Shown piece by piece: positions 1-12,005 of a stretch of DNA of 64,000 bases (its first letter is position 1; each line of letters starts with the position of its first letter). Under the pieces are notes generated by a model. It was given only the letters and a program-made list of their open reading frames with translations, was not told the DNA's origin and searched no databases. The position numbers and the translations under genes are program-made. The DNA comes from Anniella stebbinsi (Eukaryota; Chordata; Lepidosauria; Squamata; Anniellidae): NCBI GenBank assembly GCA_029215795.1, contig JARDYH010000003.1, positions 14,397,001-14,461,000 of the forward strand, given 5' to 3'.

Positions 1-259
1 TTTTTAGAAGAAGTCTACTGCATGCTGCTATTCTCATCTATACTAGAAGGGAATTTCGCAACATGATGGCTTCTCATCACTTGACCTTATGGTGGAGGAA
101 GAGGAGGTGGTAGTTTTGTGATGCCCATAACATCTGGTAATGTGACTTTAAGGAGGATGGAGGAGCCAGGGGATCCATTTCTCACACTATTCCTGACATA
201 GTGAGGACATCAACACAATTACAATTCCCTCCAATTTAGATTGTGTGGATCACTTCTTC
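1..259. other. Unique-looking sequence, no feature seen
   Basis: No coding frame, repeat family or RNA gene could be supported. A GA-rich patch (about 95-115) is the only visible bias. Confidence 0.4.
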
Positions 260-575
260 ACACAGCCCCTAGTTAAACTATGGAATTCGCTAGCGATAGC
301 CACCAATTTCAATGGTTTTAAAGGGTGATTGGACAAATTCATGGAGGAGAAGGCTATTGATGGCTACTAGTCATTATGGCTACATGCTACCTTCAGTATC
401 AGAGGCAGTATGCCCACATACATCAGTCGCTGGGAAACATGGGTGGTAGGGTGATGTTGCACTCATGTCCTACTTGTGGGTTTCCCATGGGCAACTGGTT
501 GGCAACTGTGTGAACAGAATGCTGGACTAGATGGACCTTTGGTCAGATCCAGCATAGCTCTTATGTTCTTATGTG
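260..575 (+). repeat. CR1-type LINE 3' end
   Basis: The sequence matches other copies in this window (6967, 43094, and reversed at 29790, 34316, 53490). It runs from the motif around a preserved 'ggaattcgctag' through the block ending 'ctggactagatggacc' and 'cagcatagctcttatg'. This block is typical of 3'-terminal CR1-lineage LINE fragments in reptiles. Only the 3' end is present and no frame is intact. Confidence 0.7.
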
Positions 576-2090
576 CATTTGGGGAGCAGTACAGATAAGT
601 TTTCTTTATCCTGTATGGGACAAAGTTAAGACAAGAGTTCTGATGCAATCTTATCTGAGGCTTTCCTTTCTACAAAACACTAATATGATTGTCATCATGC
701 AGAGTCTGAATGTATTTAGTTGTACAGAGGCCTGGATAATCTTAATAATCATTCATAGAAGCTCAAGGCTGAGTGATAACTCTAATCAAATGTCATTCTT
801 CTGTGGTACATGATATTTCACTTAGATCAGGATGGCTATGATCCAATATGGCAAATGGGGTTATCTGAACAATAATCATGTTTCAGAATTTTTAGGCCAG
901 CTTGTTTACATGTTGATTTAGACCAGGGATGGGTTCACTTCAGTCTCATGTTTTGCCTACTTTTTTTATTTAATCCTTGTGGTCCGCCGTTGTATTTTAC
1001 AAAAGCAAGAGTGCAAGATCAGGGTCTGTTAACAGAGAAAGCACAACTATTTGGTGTTCATCTTATAAATACAATTTTCATATGCATTCTTGCTTAAGAA
1101 CAATGTATTGCTGTATCAGAGCACAGTCCACTTAGGTTTTGCAAGATTCCCAGTTAAACGATTGACCAAAAATTGGCCAGGATCAACCGGAGGATCAATG
1201 TAGACCCTAGAAGCTATTTTAAAGTGATAGCTTCAAAACCAAGAGTTGTCCTTGCATCATTTTAATGCATCTCCATTGTAGAGACCCTCACTCTAAGCAC
1301 AATCACTTGGTAGTCATTTTCATTGAAATCGATGGGACTTAGGTTTGATTAACACAAGCATGTCCATCACTTGAATTTCCATCGGTAGATATATGTGTGA
1401 ACTCACATCATTGAAAAACATGTTGCCTCAAGTGATGTGAGATGATACGAAGGTTCTATTTTGCAGTGGGATAGTTAGTCTGCAATCCTATCCAAACTTA
1501 CATGGAATCTTGGAAGATTGTGGTTGACTATTATTTACCTCCTTTGATGGCTTCATGTATGGCATCTTGGCTTTCAGCATGTATGCTCCATATCTACCTC
1601 TTTATCAAATCCCTGCCTGGGGACACCACTGCCTGGGCCGGTTCCCTCAGTAGCCATGGCTGCAGCAACATCTTTATGTCCCCAAATTATAATGCACTAG
1701 AAGTTCTGTTGGATAGTGGTTGTGATGCACATGGACTTGGAGGCTCTCTAAGAGTTATAAATATATAACTAAACATGTGGTCTACTAAGGTAGTATCACT
1801 GCTATCATTAGTTGTTTATTGTATTTCCCTGGTTGAGCTGGGAGCACCCTTGATCTTGATAAATCTGGACACAGAAGTTAAGACATTGTGTGGGGGGAGG
1901 TCTGTGAGGAAGAAATTTCTAAAATCACACTACAGGATCTACTGAATACTCAAAATGGGGCTTATTTATTCCTAGGCAAAAGATGGAAAACAAAGATCAA
2001 CATCCTGAACATGTATGCAGGAACCTAGGAAACCCAGTTCCTAACATCGCTAGTAGCTATACCAACTCTAACCCTGGGCCATTTAGAGCA
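576..2090. other. Gene-free AT-rich stretch
   Basis: Open frames here are short and show no recognisable domains. No repeat shared with the rest of the window was noticed. The sequence looks unique and AT-rich. Confidence 0.35.
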
Positions 2091-2095
2091 GGGCA

Positions 2096-2186
2096 GAATC
2101 CATATGTTTTGGATTTCAGCTCCCGGAAGCCTCCGCCAGCATGGCCAATGGTCAGGAAGTAGTTGAAGTGCAAAACGTCTAGAGAT
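2096..2186. repeat. Family F short palindromic repeat (fragment)
   Basis: Contains the diverged motifs 'tttcagctcccggaag' and 'catggccaatggtcagg' found in a short foldback repeat that recurs at 7459, 37735, 53262, 57260 and 58560. The complete form starts with a CCCCAACCTGGTGCCCTCCA-like end and carries ACAACTCCC on both arms. Probably a DNA-transposon MITE; class not proven. Confidence 0.45.
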
Positions 2187-2524
2187 CTGCTCAACCCTGA
2201 TTTAGAGTGTAGTACAATGACTAAGACGGGCCTAGTGTGACTAAGACAGACCTAGACAGAAACCATCATAATCTTTAATGGCCTACTCCCTATCTGACAA
2301 TTCCCAACTGCCAGCAAGGCTGTGCTTTCTCCCTCCCATCCCTGATTCTGTCATGGAGGTGGGCCTTCCTCTTGACAGACAGCTCCTCAGGCCCAGCTGC
2401 CAAGCCTGCCAGATCACATTGTTACCTTGTATTAAAAACAAAACATGGTTGATACCACAAAACATGGCGGCACAGATGGGATCCCCGCATCTAGCAGGTG
2501 GCCATTTTCATTATTCCCCATGGC

Positions 2525-2845
2525 TAGGGTGACTAGATAAAATCCAGGTCAGGGCTCATGTAACTTTAACAGTTGTAGAGAAAAGGGAATTTCAGCCAGT
2601 GTCATTTGTATGCAAGTAGTTCCTGGTGAAATTCCCTCTTCATCACAACTGTTAAAAGTTGCAGGGGCCCTGCCTTCCTTTGTATATGGTCACTCTAGTA
2701 TAGTGCATGCACCTTTAACTGTTGTGATGAAGAGGGAATATCACCAGGAACTAATTGCATACAAATGACACCGGCTGAAATTCCCTTTTCTCTACAACTG
2801 TTAAAGTTACATGAGCCCTGACCTGGATTTTATCTGGTCAGCTTA
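2525..2845 (-). mobile_element. Family A foldback hAT MITE, full length
   Basis: Starts TAGGGTGACTAG and ends CTGGTCAGCTTA, the inverse of the start. A perfect 8-bp target-site duplication CCCATGGC lies at 2517-2524 and 2846-2853. The two halves are inverted copies around a short asymmetric spacer. Ends are of type II (AAAATCCAGGTCAGGG next to the tip on both sides). Strand is given relative to copies reading CACTATACTAGAGTGACC as plus. TNGGG tips plus 8-bp duplications indicate the hAT superfamily. No transposase is encoded. Confidence 0.93.
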
Positions 2846-2853
2846 CCCATGGC

Positions 2854-4230
2854 TCTAGTGACCATTTCCACTATGCACTCCCTTTTAAATTTCTCACAGT
2901 GCCCCGGAGTAATGCTACACTAGGCACACTCCAGTGCATTGTAGGAAATTAAAGTGGTCACCTGCTGCTGCTAGACCCAAGGCCAGGGACAAACCAGTGT
3001 TGGAGGGGGCCAACCAAAGGCATTTTGCCAAGGGCGTACTCCAACCTGGACTGATTTTTGCCTGCCTGTCTCCCTGAAAACTCTGACAAGTGACCTGGAT
3101 GCACCATACCCGCCAACATGGGGAGAGGGTTTATAACTCAGTGCTATAGGAAGTGCACTCTCTCCCATTCTCAAAAGTACCCCATCTCTCATGATTTCGC
3201 ATATTAGAGTAGTGTGAACTCTAGCCCTGAAACTCAGTTTATATTTATTTATTTATTACATTTTAATTATTACATTTCTAATCCACCCAATAGCAAATGT
3301 TCTCAAGATAAAAGAGCCGTGTGGATATGCTTCAAATAGAAAGCACCAAATGTGGGTATAGAACTTTACTGGTCCATTGGCACCAAAGATAATGTATTGA
3401 GAATCAGGAGTACATAAGATCTTGTGTTGCAGGGGCTGTCATAAAGTTGTTGTGTCTTTTTCTTCCGAAACCCTTTTGCTTAAGGTGTAGACTGTATATG
3501 CCTCCAGGGTGCTCACTCAGCCATGAAAAGGAAAACCTGAGACTACATTCACTTTTGTCAGTACTAAAGGCAAAATGTGGTGGGTGATTTCTCACCAAAC
3601 TACTGATTTATGAGGGGTGACACATTTGGATTTGTTAGGCAGGCCTTACTGTCATGTTTTGTGTGCTTTTTGTAAGAAGAGGCAGCGGAAATTGTTTCTT
3701 TTTTAATCTTTTTTAACATAGCTGAACAAGGTTGCTGCTGATTCATTTAAAGCCATTTGTGCGTAACAACAGAAAATGGTAGACACATGACAGGAAGGAG
3801 ATCTCTTTGCCCTACATTTTCCCACTGGTTTAACTGTCATTCCTTCTCTGGGAATTATAGTCCTGTGTGGCTAGGACAAGGTGTTGACATGTGAAGATCT
3901 AGCGTCGCTTCCAAATTCTTCTGAATGCCGAATTCCAGGCAGATTTGAGGTTACTGGGTTGGGGTGGGGGGAATGTCCCTCTGAAGATGTGTAGGTACAT
4001 TTCCCCAAATCAACCATGGGCTGAATCCATATAGCTTTAGAACAGCATGGGCAATGTGTAAGGCCCCAAGGAAAGCGTTGGTCTATTGTATTTGTTCTCA
4101 TATTTTTCAAGAGCATCCGTAACAAGGACCTTAATTTTGGGGGGGGGGGGGGGAATGGCTAGGCTATCAGTTATGAGCAAATCACTAGAACAGCTTTTCA
4201 AAGGCCCCAGTTCTCAGGGAAGGCAAAGTG
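2854..4230. other. Unique-looking sequence with a short ATTT run and a G run
   Basis: No coding frame or recognised repeat could be supported apart from an ATTT-rich patch near 3241-3270 and a run of about 15 G at 4139-4153. Confidence 0.35.
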
Positions 4231-4237
4231 ATATGAA

Positions 4238-4375
4238 ATGAAGGTGACACAATGGAGGCTGGTGGCTCTGAAGAAAGGTGGGGCAGGGAATCCGTTCCGG
4301 GTTTCCGTCAGAACCAGTCCACTCAGCCAGGGTGAACAAGCTGCAAGGAGAACTCACTGTCCTCTTCCCTCATTA
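4238..4375. repeat. GGAGGCTGGTGGCTC repeat
   Basis: Shares 'ggaggctggtggctc' and 'cagaaccagtc' with 39655-39790 and a short piece at 6208-6245. An interspersed repeat of unknown class; ends not defined. Confidence 0.45.
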
Positions 4376-4423
4376 ATTAGCAGGAAGGACTCTCACCAGG
4401 GAGACATAGCAGCATGCAGAATC

Positions 4424-4732
4424 TAGGGTGACCAGGTCAGGGCTCATGTAACTTTAACAGTTGTAGAGAAAAGGGAATTTTAGCCAGTGTCATTTGTATG
4501 CAATTAGTTCCTGGTGATATTCCCTCTTCATCGCAACAGTTAAAGTTGCAGGGGCCCTGCCTTCTTTTGTATTTGGTCACTCTAGTATAGTGCATGCACC
4601 TTTAACTGTTGTGATGAAGAGGGAATATCACCAGGGACTAATTGCGTACAAATAACCCTGGCTGAAATTCCCTTTTCTCTACAACTGTTAAAGTTACATG
4701 AGCCCTGACCTGGATTTTATCTGGTCAGCTTA
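4424..4732 (-). mobile_element. Family A foldback hAT MITE, full length
   Basis: Starts TAGGGTGACCAGGTCAGGG and ends CTGGTCAGCTTA. A perfect 8-bp duplication GCAGAATC lies at 4416-4423 and 4733-4740. The left end has lost about 12 bp of the type II subterminal sequence that the right end still has. Same orientation as the copy at 2525. Confidence 0.93.
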
Positions 4733-4858
4733 GCAGAATCAGCACAAGTTCCCTTGCCGACTGAAGCAAGAGACAACTTACACAATTGCAGGACACTCCT
4801 GTCCCCCATCCCCTTACCTTTGCTGCTATGCCATGCAGCTGGAAGAAGCAGCATCATG

Positions 4859-5304
4859 TAGGGTGACCAACTGTCAGGACTTCCCCTGATTTGTCCAGAT
4901 TTTTGTCCTATCCTGGGTGATGGGGGGGGGGGGAGGTTTCTGTAATTTCCTATAATGTCCTGGCATGACACGCTTTCCTCTTTAAGGCCACCATTAGGTC
5001 TGTTCCCCCCCCCACACACACACACACACACTGCTCCAATTGGGGCCTTAAAGGGGAAAGTGTGTCATTCCCGGACATTATAGAAAAGGCCCCAGTTGTA
5101 GCAGGGGGGAGCTAGAATGATACGCTTTGGAGCAGAGGAGGAGAAAACGTGCTTCCCGGGACATCCGGGAAGCGCATCATTTACCCATGCCACAATAATG
5201 ATGGGGGAATGATGCGTTTCCAGAGGACCCAGAAAATGTGCTTTTCCACACACACCTCCCACTAGGTGTCCTCTTTTTTGGGTTTCCCAAATATGGTCAC
5301 CCTA
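4859..5304 (-). mobile_element. Family D hAT-like non-autonomous element
   Basis: Terminal inverted repeats TAGGGTGACCA and TGGTCACCCTA bound a 446-bp element. The right end reads GGGTTTCCCAAATATGGTCA. It is the reverse of 18721-19144, with which it shares 'gacattatagaaaa', a TTTGTCC/CCTGTC subterminal region and several AATGATGCG-like blocks. Candidate 8-bp duplications GCATCATG and GCCTCGCA agree at only four positions, so the insertion is old or the duplication is lost. It contains G runs (4921, 4995) and a CA run (about 5010-5030). Confidence 0.75.
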
Positions 5305-5640
5305 GCCTCGCAGGGTCTCGCAAGACCAGGTCGAGCTTCCGCAGGATCTCACGAGACCCAGCTGGGGTCTCACAGGAGCTGTGTGACTCTCGCTGAAAGC
5401 AACAGACAGCTAGTGGCTGTTCTGGACAGCCCAGCTGTCTGATCTCTTCCTGCAGCAAATGCCATGCTGGGAGAGCAGCTGGCAGGGCTCTTTGGGGCAC
5501 CTGTAGTGGAGGCAGCGGCTGACTCTCCTGGCTGGGGGGGGGGGGGGGAAGCTGCACAATTTGCCACTCCTCCAACTCTGCCACCTGATGTGGGCGCATG
5601 AACCCGTGGAATGGTAGGGCTGGCCCTGGCAGCATATTGT
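5305..5640. repeat. Family H repeat (GGGTCTC / GGGCCGGCC)
   Basis: Shares 'gggtctcacgagaac'-type blocks, 'gcaaatgcca', 'aatttgccactcctcc' and a GGGCTGGCCCT-like end with 47180-47512, and shorter pieces near 16640-16740 and 38222-38296. Probably a DNA-transposon-derived repeat; no frame is convincing. Contains a G run near 5536-5548. Confidence 0.5.
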
Positions 5641-5807
5641 GTCCTCTGGAACATGGAAATGCCTCTGTGATTACCTAGATGTGTCATGGGAACTTGATTA
5701 ACTTAATCATGTTCCCATGGCACATCTTGAATTGGCCGATCCAGACCCTGGGCTTGGAAAGTTCCGTATGTCAAGTGCTGCCACCATCATTAGACTCAGG
5801 GCTCCTC

Positions 5808-6010
5808 TAAACATGTGATTTATTGCACACTCATGATTGGCCACTCACAGAAGTTTTGGGGTCAATTTCATGACATCATCAACATCCAGGACATCGCCCA
5901 CAGAATCCTCCAGAATAGAAATCCCGGGATAAAAAAGAACCACTTTTAAAGTGGTAATAGCTGGGAAACTACAGGACCTTTCGCCACTGGATGGCACTAT
6001 CACAATAGAA
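5808..6010 (+). repeat. Family E repeat, partial
   Basis: Carries 'cactcatgattggccactcacagaag' in pieces shared with 55372-55510 and, more distantly, with 20652, 21946 and 24978. The full family runs from an AGAGCTTCTTCAGAC-like end to a GAGCTCTTTCAG-like end. Only one end is clear here. Confidence 0.5.
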
Positions 6011-6242
6011 CGCAATGGAACTGAATGGAGGGGAAGTATTCAATTCAAACCCCTTGTCATCCCTCTCCTCCCATTTAATGCAGCCCATAACAATCATGCC
6101 AAAGAACCAGGAAACACAAAAGCCCCAAGCAAACAACGTGATTTCCCTTAATGTTGTTAACAGCTATTAAGGTTAGGGACATCCACTCAAAAATAGGTAC
6201 ATGGAACCATGTGGAGGCTGGTGGCTCCTAGGTCAATAGGGC

Positions 6243-6665
6243 AGTGAATCCAGAATCATAGAATAGTAGAGTTGGAAGGGGGCTATAAGGCCATCAAGTC
6301 CAACCCCTTGCTCAATGCAGGAATCCATCTTAAAGCATCCCTGGCAGACGGCTGTCCAGCTGCCTCTTGAAGGCCTGTATTGAGGAGAGCCCACAACCTC
6401 CTTAGGTCATTGGTTCCATTGTCGTATTGCTCTAACTCTCAGGAAGTTTTTCCTGATGTCCTGCCAGAATCGGGCTTCCTGTAACTTGAGCCCATTCTTC
6501 CGTGTCCTGCACTCTGGGATGATCGAGAAGAGATCCTGGCCCTCCTCTGTGTGACAACCTTTCAAGTAGTTGAAGAGTGCTATCAAGTCTCCCCTCAGTC
6601 TTCTCTTCTCCAGGCTAAACATGCCCAGTTCTTTCAGTCTCTCCTCATAGGGCCACTCGAGGTTT
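6243..6665 (-). repeat. CR1 LINE 3' end with degraded reverse-transcriptase C-terminus
   Basis: On the minus strand the frame at 6407-6622 encodes the CR1 reverse-transcriptase tail: motifs [35 protein letters not shown] and RAIRQWNQ can be read. This region is well known at the C-terminus of the CR1 ORF2 protein. Downstream of it (6243-6400) lies the CR1 3' UTR, ending in the 'agaatcatagaatagtagag' motif. A 5'-truncated, dead retrotransposon copy typical of CR1. Confidence 0.88.
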
Positions 6666-6966
6666 CAATCAGAATTCTAACAAAGTTATCCACCTCAAGC
6701 CCCTTGTCATATTTCTTCATGTTGTCCCATTGTGATAAATCTCCTGAGCATCCCTCACCTTCACTAACAAATTCCCATATTCTTACCTGGCTCTTCTCCT
6801 GTTTCTCTCTTGTTCCCCAGATAAACTTAGGATTCAAATTGAGTGATGCTTCTCCAACTGATGTTTCTATTCTGTATTAAAGTCATATTTTAAACTCTAT
6901 ATTTTGTAATAAAATAACTATGCCATCACCTAAACCTTGATGTGTGCTTCTATTGTTAATTTCCCC

Positions 6967-7206
6967 TTGAGGATTAATTCCTGGAGAAGGCTATCAATGA
7001 CTATTAGCCCTGATGGTTATGTGCTACCTCCAGTATCCGAGGCAGTAAGCCTGTGTGCACCAGTTGCTGGAGAACATGGGTGAGAGGGTGCTGTTGCACC
7101 ATATCCTACTTTGTTGGTCCCTAGTCGAGAGCTGGTTGGCCAGTGTGTGAACAGAGTGCTGGACTAGATGGACCCTCAGTCTGATCCAGCATGGCACTTT
7201 TTAGGT
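6967..7206 (+). repeat. CR1-type LINE 3' end
   Basis: Same family as 260-575: 'ttcctggagaaggctatcaatg', 'cagtatccgaggcagta' and 'gctggactagatggaccc' blocks in order. 3' fragment only. Confidence 0.72.
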
Positions 7207-7458
7207 TCTGCGCCTTAGGCAAGTGTATAGTGTAACTTCCCTGTCATGCACCATGACTCTAGGTACAAGATCGGGAAAGGGGGACCACGTTAGTCAAGTA
7301 CTTGTACATATTACATGCATGTTACATGCATGTGTAGCTAAGAACACATAGTAAACAGCTGATTATAAAACGAATGGTGTAATGAAACAGTGGGCAAGGT
7401 AAACATGTACAGAAACAACCTGGGGCCTTCAAAATTATACATATAGGTGGGCAGAAAG

Positions 7459-7515
7459 TACATCTCCAGATGTTGGCAGGGGCTTCTGGGAGTCAGACTC
7501 CAAAACATCTGGAGA
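7459..7515. repeat. Family F short palindromic repeat
   Basis: Arms CATCTCCAGATGTTGG and CCAAAACATCTGGAGATC face each other across a short GGGAGTC centre. Abuts the target site of the next element. Confidence 0.5.
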
Positions 7516-7527
7516 TCTACCTTCTGT

Positions 7528-7847
7528 TAGACTGACCAGATAAAATCCAGGTCAGGGCTCATGTAACTTTAACAGTTGTAGAGAAAAGGGAATTTCAGCC
7601 AGTGTCATTTGTATGCAATTAGTCCCTGGTGAAATTCCCTCTTCATCACAACAGTTAAAGTTGCAGGCACTATACTAGAGTGACCATATACAAAAGAAGG
7701 CAGGACCCCTGCAACTTTAACTGTTGTGATGAAGAGGGAATTTCACCAGGAACTAATTGCATACAAATGACACTGGCTGAAATTCCCTTTTCTCTACAAC
7801 TCTTAAAGTTACATGAGCCCTGACCTGGATTTTATCTGGTCACCCTA
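7528..7847 (+). mobile_element. Family A foldback hAT MITE, full length
   Basis: Starts TAGACTGACCAGATAAAATC and ends GATTTTATCTGGTCACCCTA. A perfect 8-bp duplication CCTTCTGT lies at 7520-7527 and 7848-7855. Type II ends on both sides. The internal spacer CACTATACTAGAGTGACCAT is in the reference plus orientation. Confidence 0.94.
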
Positions 7848-7855
7848 CCTTCTGT

Positions 7856-9505
7856 TCAACTGTATAGGAAGCATGGCAACGCTGAGTTTGTCCAGCAGAT
7901 CAAACTACAGTTTTGCTCATTTTGATAATTCTACCGTGAATTCCTCAACATGGTAAAGGAACTTCAAACTTTGTCCCAAATTCTATTTTGGTAAAAAAAA
8001 AAATATGATTTTTAAAAATTGTTGGCAGCTCCATATTCAGTTTACTAAATCATTTGTGCATTTCATGTATACTTACAATTTTTTCTAGCTTTTCGTCTTG
8101 TTTTTTTTAATAGGGATGGTAATCCACCCCTGAATGTTCAAGGTTTCATATTTAGGCACACAAACAAGAATGAATTGTGCATTTTTTGCTGTTGTTAAAT
8201 CATGCCATGCCACAGGCAGCTCTGCACTATGTGTTGTCTGACATTCCTTTAAGTAGCAGAACTCAGTGCCAGTGTGAAAATTAGTCTTGCTTAGTTGGGC
8301 AACAGTATTATTCTGGGTCAATTTAAGACTAGCAATCCTTGTTCTCCGTTCTCCTGATGCCTGTTCACAGTGAATTATCCAGAGGGTTCTGTTTCCTATC
8401 ACTTGCAAGCAGCTTTAATGTTGCCCTGGGTAAATGAAGTGTCACCAAATTTCAACCCCTTCTTAGGGAATCCCCACCCTTCTCCGCTCAGGTTATGTAA
8501 ATATTTGCCTTAATCCTACCTCTTCCTCTGCCCCTTTCTTTTTTTAAAAAAAAGTATTCTCACCTCTGTTTCTGTTGAGCTCCAGATTGGCCTATTAATC
8601 GCCATGTGCAGCAAAGACCCCAGTGATCACAAGAGCCTGATGCCAAGGTAAGTGATGCCTGCTGAGTTCATATTTGTGATTTACATTAACGAGTCATCCA
8701 AGCAGGCCCAAAAAACTCACCTCCCAGCAATGCAGCCGAGTCTGTCCAATCAAAAGGGTACTTCTGCTGTCTTGGCATTTTGCAAACAGGAAAAGTAGAG
8801 TCGAATCCTGTTGATTTATGCACATGGCGCTTGGTGCCAAGCATGTACACAGGGGTAGACATGGAGGTTAAAATTTGATTCCCCCTGATTATTTTTCCCA
8901 CCGTCCAAACCCTGTTATGTTTGGCACGCAAGGCTCCTGGAAAAGGACTAGCATGCAAAGGTTTGGCTGTGATGTACTGTGTGATATGCTTAAGCGCGCT
9001 CGAAAAGAACAGCCTGTGTCAAAACCTCTTACATTTGTTGGATCTCGTTTCTTTTCTTTTTCTGTTTCGTAGAGCCGGAATCCAACTGTTTACAAAGCAC
9101 TTTGGGGAGTGGGGGAGGGGAGTATCTATTAATGTATGTGTACAGTCAGTGGGGTACAAATAGGTTTGGCCAAATTGGGACAAATGGGTTTGGCCATGTA
9201 AAATGTTTTGCCCAATCTCCGATCATTTCTTGAGCCGTAGGCCAAAGGTAGGGCAAGATAAAAACTGGCTGGTTATATCAAATCAGTCCATCTCGGTCAG
9301 AGGTGCACAACCTGCACCCCACCCCAAAGGCCTTCACTGCATGCACACATCCATTGCTGCCCTGAGCACACCCCTGCTGCCAAATTTCCCCACCCTTACC
9401 TGCACTTCTCCAATCCCTCCTGCAAAGATCCTCAGGCAGGTCATTCTTTCCCTGCAGTTGCTGGCAGCAAAGAAAAGGCGCTCTGTACCAGGTTCACTGC
9501 CATTT
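7856..9505. other. Gene-free stretch, mostly unique
   Basis: Several open frames of 60-145 codons occur on both strands, but none shows a recognisable domain, splice context or codon bias. Poly-A/T runs sit near 7991 and 8099. I see no shared repeat. Confidence 0.35.
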
Positions 9506-9507
9506 CT

Positions 9508-9565
9508 GTGCGTGTGTATGTGTGCGCACATGGATATGTGTGTGTGTGTGCATGCATATGTAAGT
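9508..9565 (+). repeat. TG-rich microsatellite, imperfect
   Basis: Interrupted (TG)n, including 'gtatgtgtgtgtgtgtg'. Confidence 0.8.
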
Positions 9566-10705
9566 ACATGTGTGCGGCTCCCAGGTCAGCATCACATGTG
9601 GTCCTCAGCGCCAAAAGGATGTTCACCCTTGATCTAGATCTCCCACATCATCAATTTATTTTAAAACCATCACCACATCTTTTGGCCATGAATCCCACAA
9701 GTTCATGACACATAGTGCATAGGTTACCGTGTGTCTTTCAATATACTAATTATGCATGATGTTTGTGAAGGTTTGAGACTTACAGTGGCAAGGTAATAAA
9801 GTCAGGCCTTAGAGGCCTGGGGGTTTTCTGTTGGGAGTGGGTATCTCTTAGAGGGGTAGTTTCATTTCTCCAGTTAAGATACATTTCCTGGTTAAGTTTC
9901 ATTATTTCAGTTAAGTTTCATTTCTTCAAAGGTGAAACAGTACTTTCTGTTTTGGGGAAAGAGGATATAAAAATAGAGAAGAAAGCCAATCAAGGGAAGA
10001 GTCAGGAAAACTGGAGCATGAAGAAGGAGCAGAAAGAAGCTGCCTAAAGAAGTCTAGGTGAAGCTTAGGGTAAAAGAACTTGCATTAATGCAACTTTATT
10101 TTCTTTTAATGCTCTTTGACTAAATTACCATTTATTGTAATTTGGTTGTTTTAATTTGCTTGTTTTAATTCAACTTTTATGTTATGTTATATCACTCACC
10201 CCACATCTACAGCCTAAACTTCACATTACTGGGAGGGGAAGGTAAATAGAAGGAAGATGGGACTCTTAAGGAGGCATGAGATCTTTAAAGTGTTGTTTAA
10301 GGAGTCCAGGACACAGAAGGAACCCTGACAATGTGACACATAAAGAGCCTACTCATGAACTATTAAACAATCCCCAAAAGGGGGAGATTTGGAATCCTCA
10401 TTCTGACCTGGAGATTCTTGCTAGTAGAATAAGCGTCAAGCCATGTTACCCACACAATAGGACCCTTCGTTCAACCATATTCCCAAATGGAATCGAAAAG
10501 CAACAACATTAAGATGCCGTACATTGCTAGTGCTTGAAAGTGAAATATTGATTCGGGACTTTGCTCAAGCTAATGCAGGCACTTCCTGCTTAGTTTGCTG
10601 GCAAAGGAACTAAGATCTTGCAAGGACTGCTTCCAAGATGAAAGATCTGAGCTATCCAAATGTGCCAGAATTTATCATCTATATAAAAGCTATTTGATGG
10701 CTTAC
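9566..10705. other. Gene-free stretch
   Basis: No recognised repeat. A TATA-like 'gatataaaaatag' at about 9963 followed by GA-rich sequence could belong to an old LTR, but no matching partner or TG...CA ends were found. Confidence 0.3.
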
Positions 10706-10741
10706 ATGGTTGGTTTGGTTTGGTTTGGCTTGGTTTGGTTA
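10706..10741 (+). repeat. (TTTGG)n short tandem repeat
   Basis: Six or so copies of a pentamer TTTGG with one C substitution. Confidence 0.8.
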
Positions 10742-11167
10742 TGGATCTGGGGTGTGGGGCCTCCTGCCATCCAGAGGAAGCACACACTTCTACCTTGGAG
10801 TGAACAAACTATTACAGGTGAACTTGCTCAGTTACCCAGGATCATTATTACAGACCCACTCCTGGGTCCCTCCACCATCTGAAGTGAGGTAGGTGGCTGC
10901 CAGAGATTAAGCCTTTTTGGTGGTGGCACCTCAACTGTGGATCAGGCTGCAGTGAGGGTGAGAAGGAAAGCAGGATCATCTGCAGCAGCATCAGGCTCCA
11001 TCAACAGGCAACAGCTATGTCATCAGGCTGAGGTAAGAGCGAGAAGGGAAGCTCTGTTGGCTCAGCTAAGACACCAGCGACATCGGCTCTCTCTCTCATT
11101 GGACCGTTTCTGTTCCAGCAGGGTCATTACAAGGCTTTTGTAACCAAGAAGTAGTGCCGGTGTTTGC

Positions 11168-11330
11168 TTTTTTCCACTCCCTCCTCCCTCCCTATCACTT
11201 TTCCTTTTATGCCATATCTTTCAGACTGTAAGCGTGGGCCCATGGACTGTCTTATTATTGAGCTCTGTAACTGTCCTTTTTTGGCTGAAGAGAAGAGTAA
11301 AAAGGCTTCAAACAAACAACCTAGTGCCAG
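11168..11330 (+). repeat. LINE 3' tail, L2-like
   Basis: Shares the order 'ctttcagactgtaagc', 'ggactgtc', 'ttttttggctgaagag' with 26590-26769, which ends in an AATA-rich tail. This resembles the 3' end of an L2-type LINE in reptiles. Very short fragment. Confidence 0.5.
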
Positions 11331-11340
11331 ACTTGGGCTG

Positions 11341-11683
11341 CCTCTACAAGAGGCATTTAAAGCTCTTTCAAGGCGCATTAAAAAATTTACCTCTACAAGA
11401 ACGGAGCACAAATCGGGCGTAGAGGCGCACTATCCCTCCGATTATCCGCATTATCGAATGCGCGTTAAACACGAGTTTTATTTTGCTCCGGCCGTTAAAG
11501 CGCATTTTGACTATGTGAACAAGCGATTATGCGCATTAACTACTTGTAAAGCGCATTTTGGTCATCCGTTAATGCGCTTCGCCGCCTCTCGCTGCCTCTC
11601 GTGCAGAGGTATTAGGCGTAAATGCGCTTCAGCGATTATGCGCATAATCACCTAACCAGGCGCAAAAGCGAATCCTTGTAGAG
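11341..11683 (+). mobile_element. GCGCATTA-rich non-autonomous DNA element
   Basis: Bounded by TCTACAAG and CTTGTAGA inverted ends. The interior is dense in TTAATGCGC/ATGCGCATAAT motifs, including the perfect 16-bp palindrome GATTATGCGCATAATC at about 11634-11649. The reverse of this sequence lies at 45443-45783 with the same block order ('cggccgttaaagcgcatttt', 'gaacaagcgattatgcgc'). A second internal TCTACAAG occurs near 11392, so the ends are subterminally repeated. A frame of 163 codons crosses it but also crosses its border and is not credible as a gene. Confidence 0.68.
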
Positions 11684-11780
11684 TGTCTCTTGGAGATTTT
11701 TAGTAACCAGTTCATTGGCATTTAGTTGCCTCTTGAGGGGTTGCTGCTGTTGCTCAAAACTGCCCCTGATTTATTCACTT

Positions 11781-11895
11781 GGGATACAATCCTAAGCATG
11801 TTTAGGCAGAAAAAAGTCCTACAACTCCTGGCTAGGTGGGGAATGCTGGGAGCTATAGGACTTTTTCCTGTCTAAACGTGCTTTAGGATTGCACC
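11781..11895. repeat. Short foldback repeat
   Basis: Imperfect inverted arms of about 35 bp: GATACAATCCTAAGCATG and CGTGCTTTAGGATTGCACC, with AGAAAAAAGTCCTA facing TAGGACTTTTTCCT. A related half copy is at 49050-49115. Probably a MITE. Confidence 0.6.
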
Positions 11896-12005
11896 CTGAA
11901 ATATTTATTGTCAGCCACCTTGCAACAATTGCATGGCGAGGCAGGATTAAAAAAGAGAAAGAAAAGATATAGATATAAAATGCTTTATTTTAGACCCACA
12001 AAAAC

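Noticed and set aside
2525..2845. Family A as a Tc1/mariner MITE with TA duplications
   Set aside because: TA at both tips fits superficially, but the perfect 8-bp duplications outside the TA in eight copies show the TA belongs to the element and point to hAT.
9960..10260. Possible solo LTR with TATA-like sequence
   Set aside because: No TG...CA ends, target duplication or partner LTR could be found.
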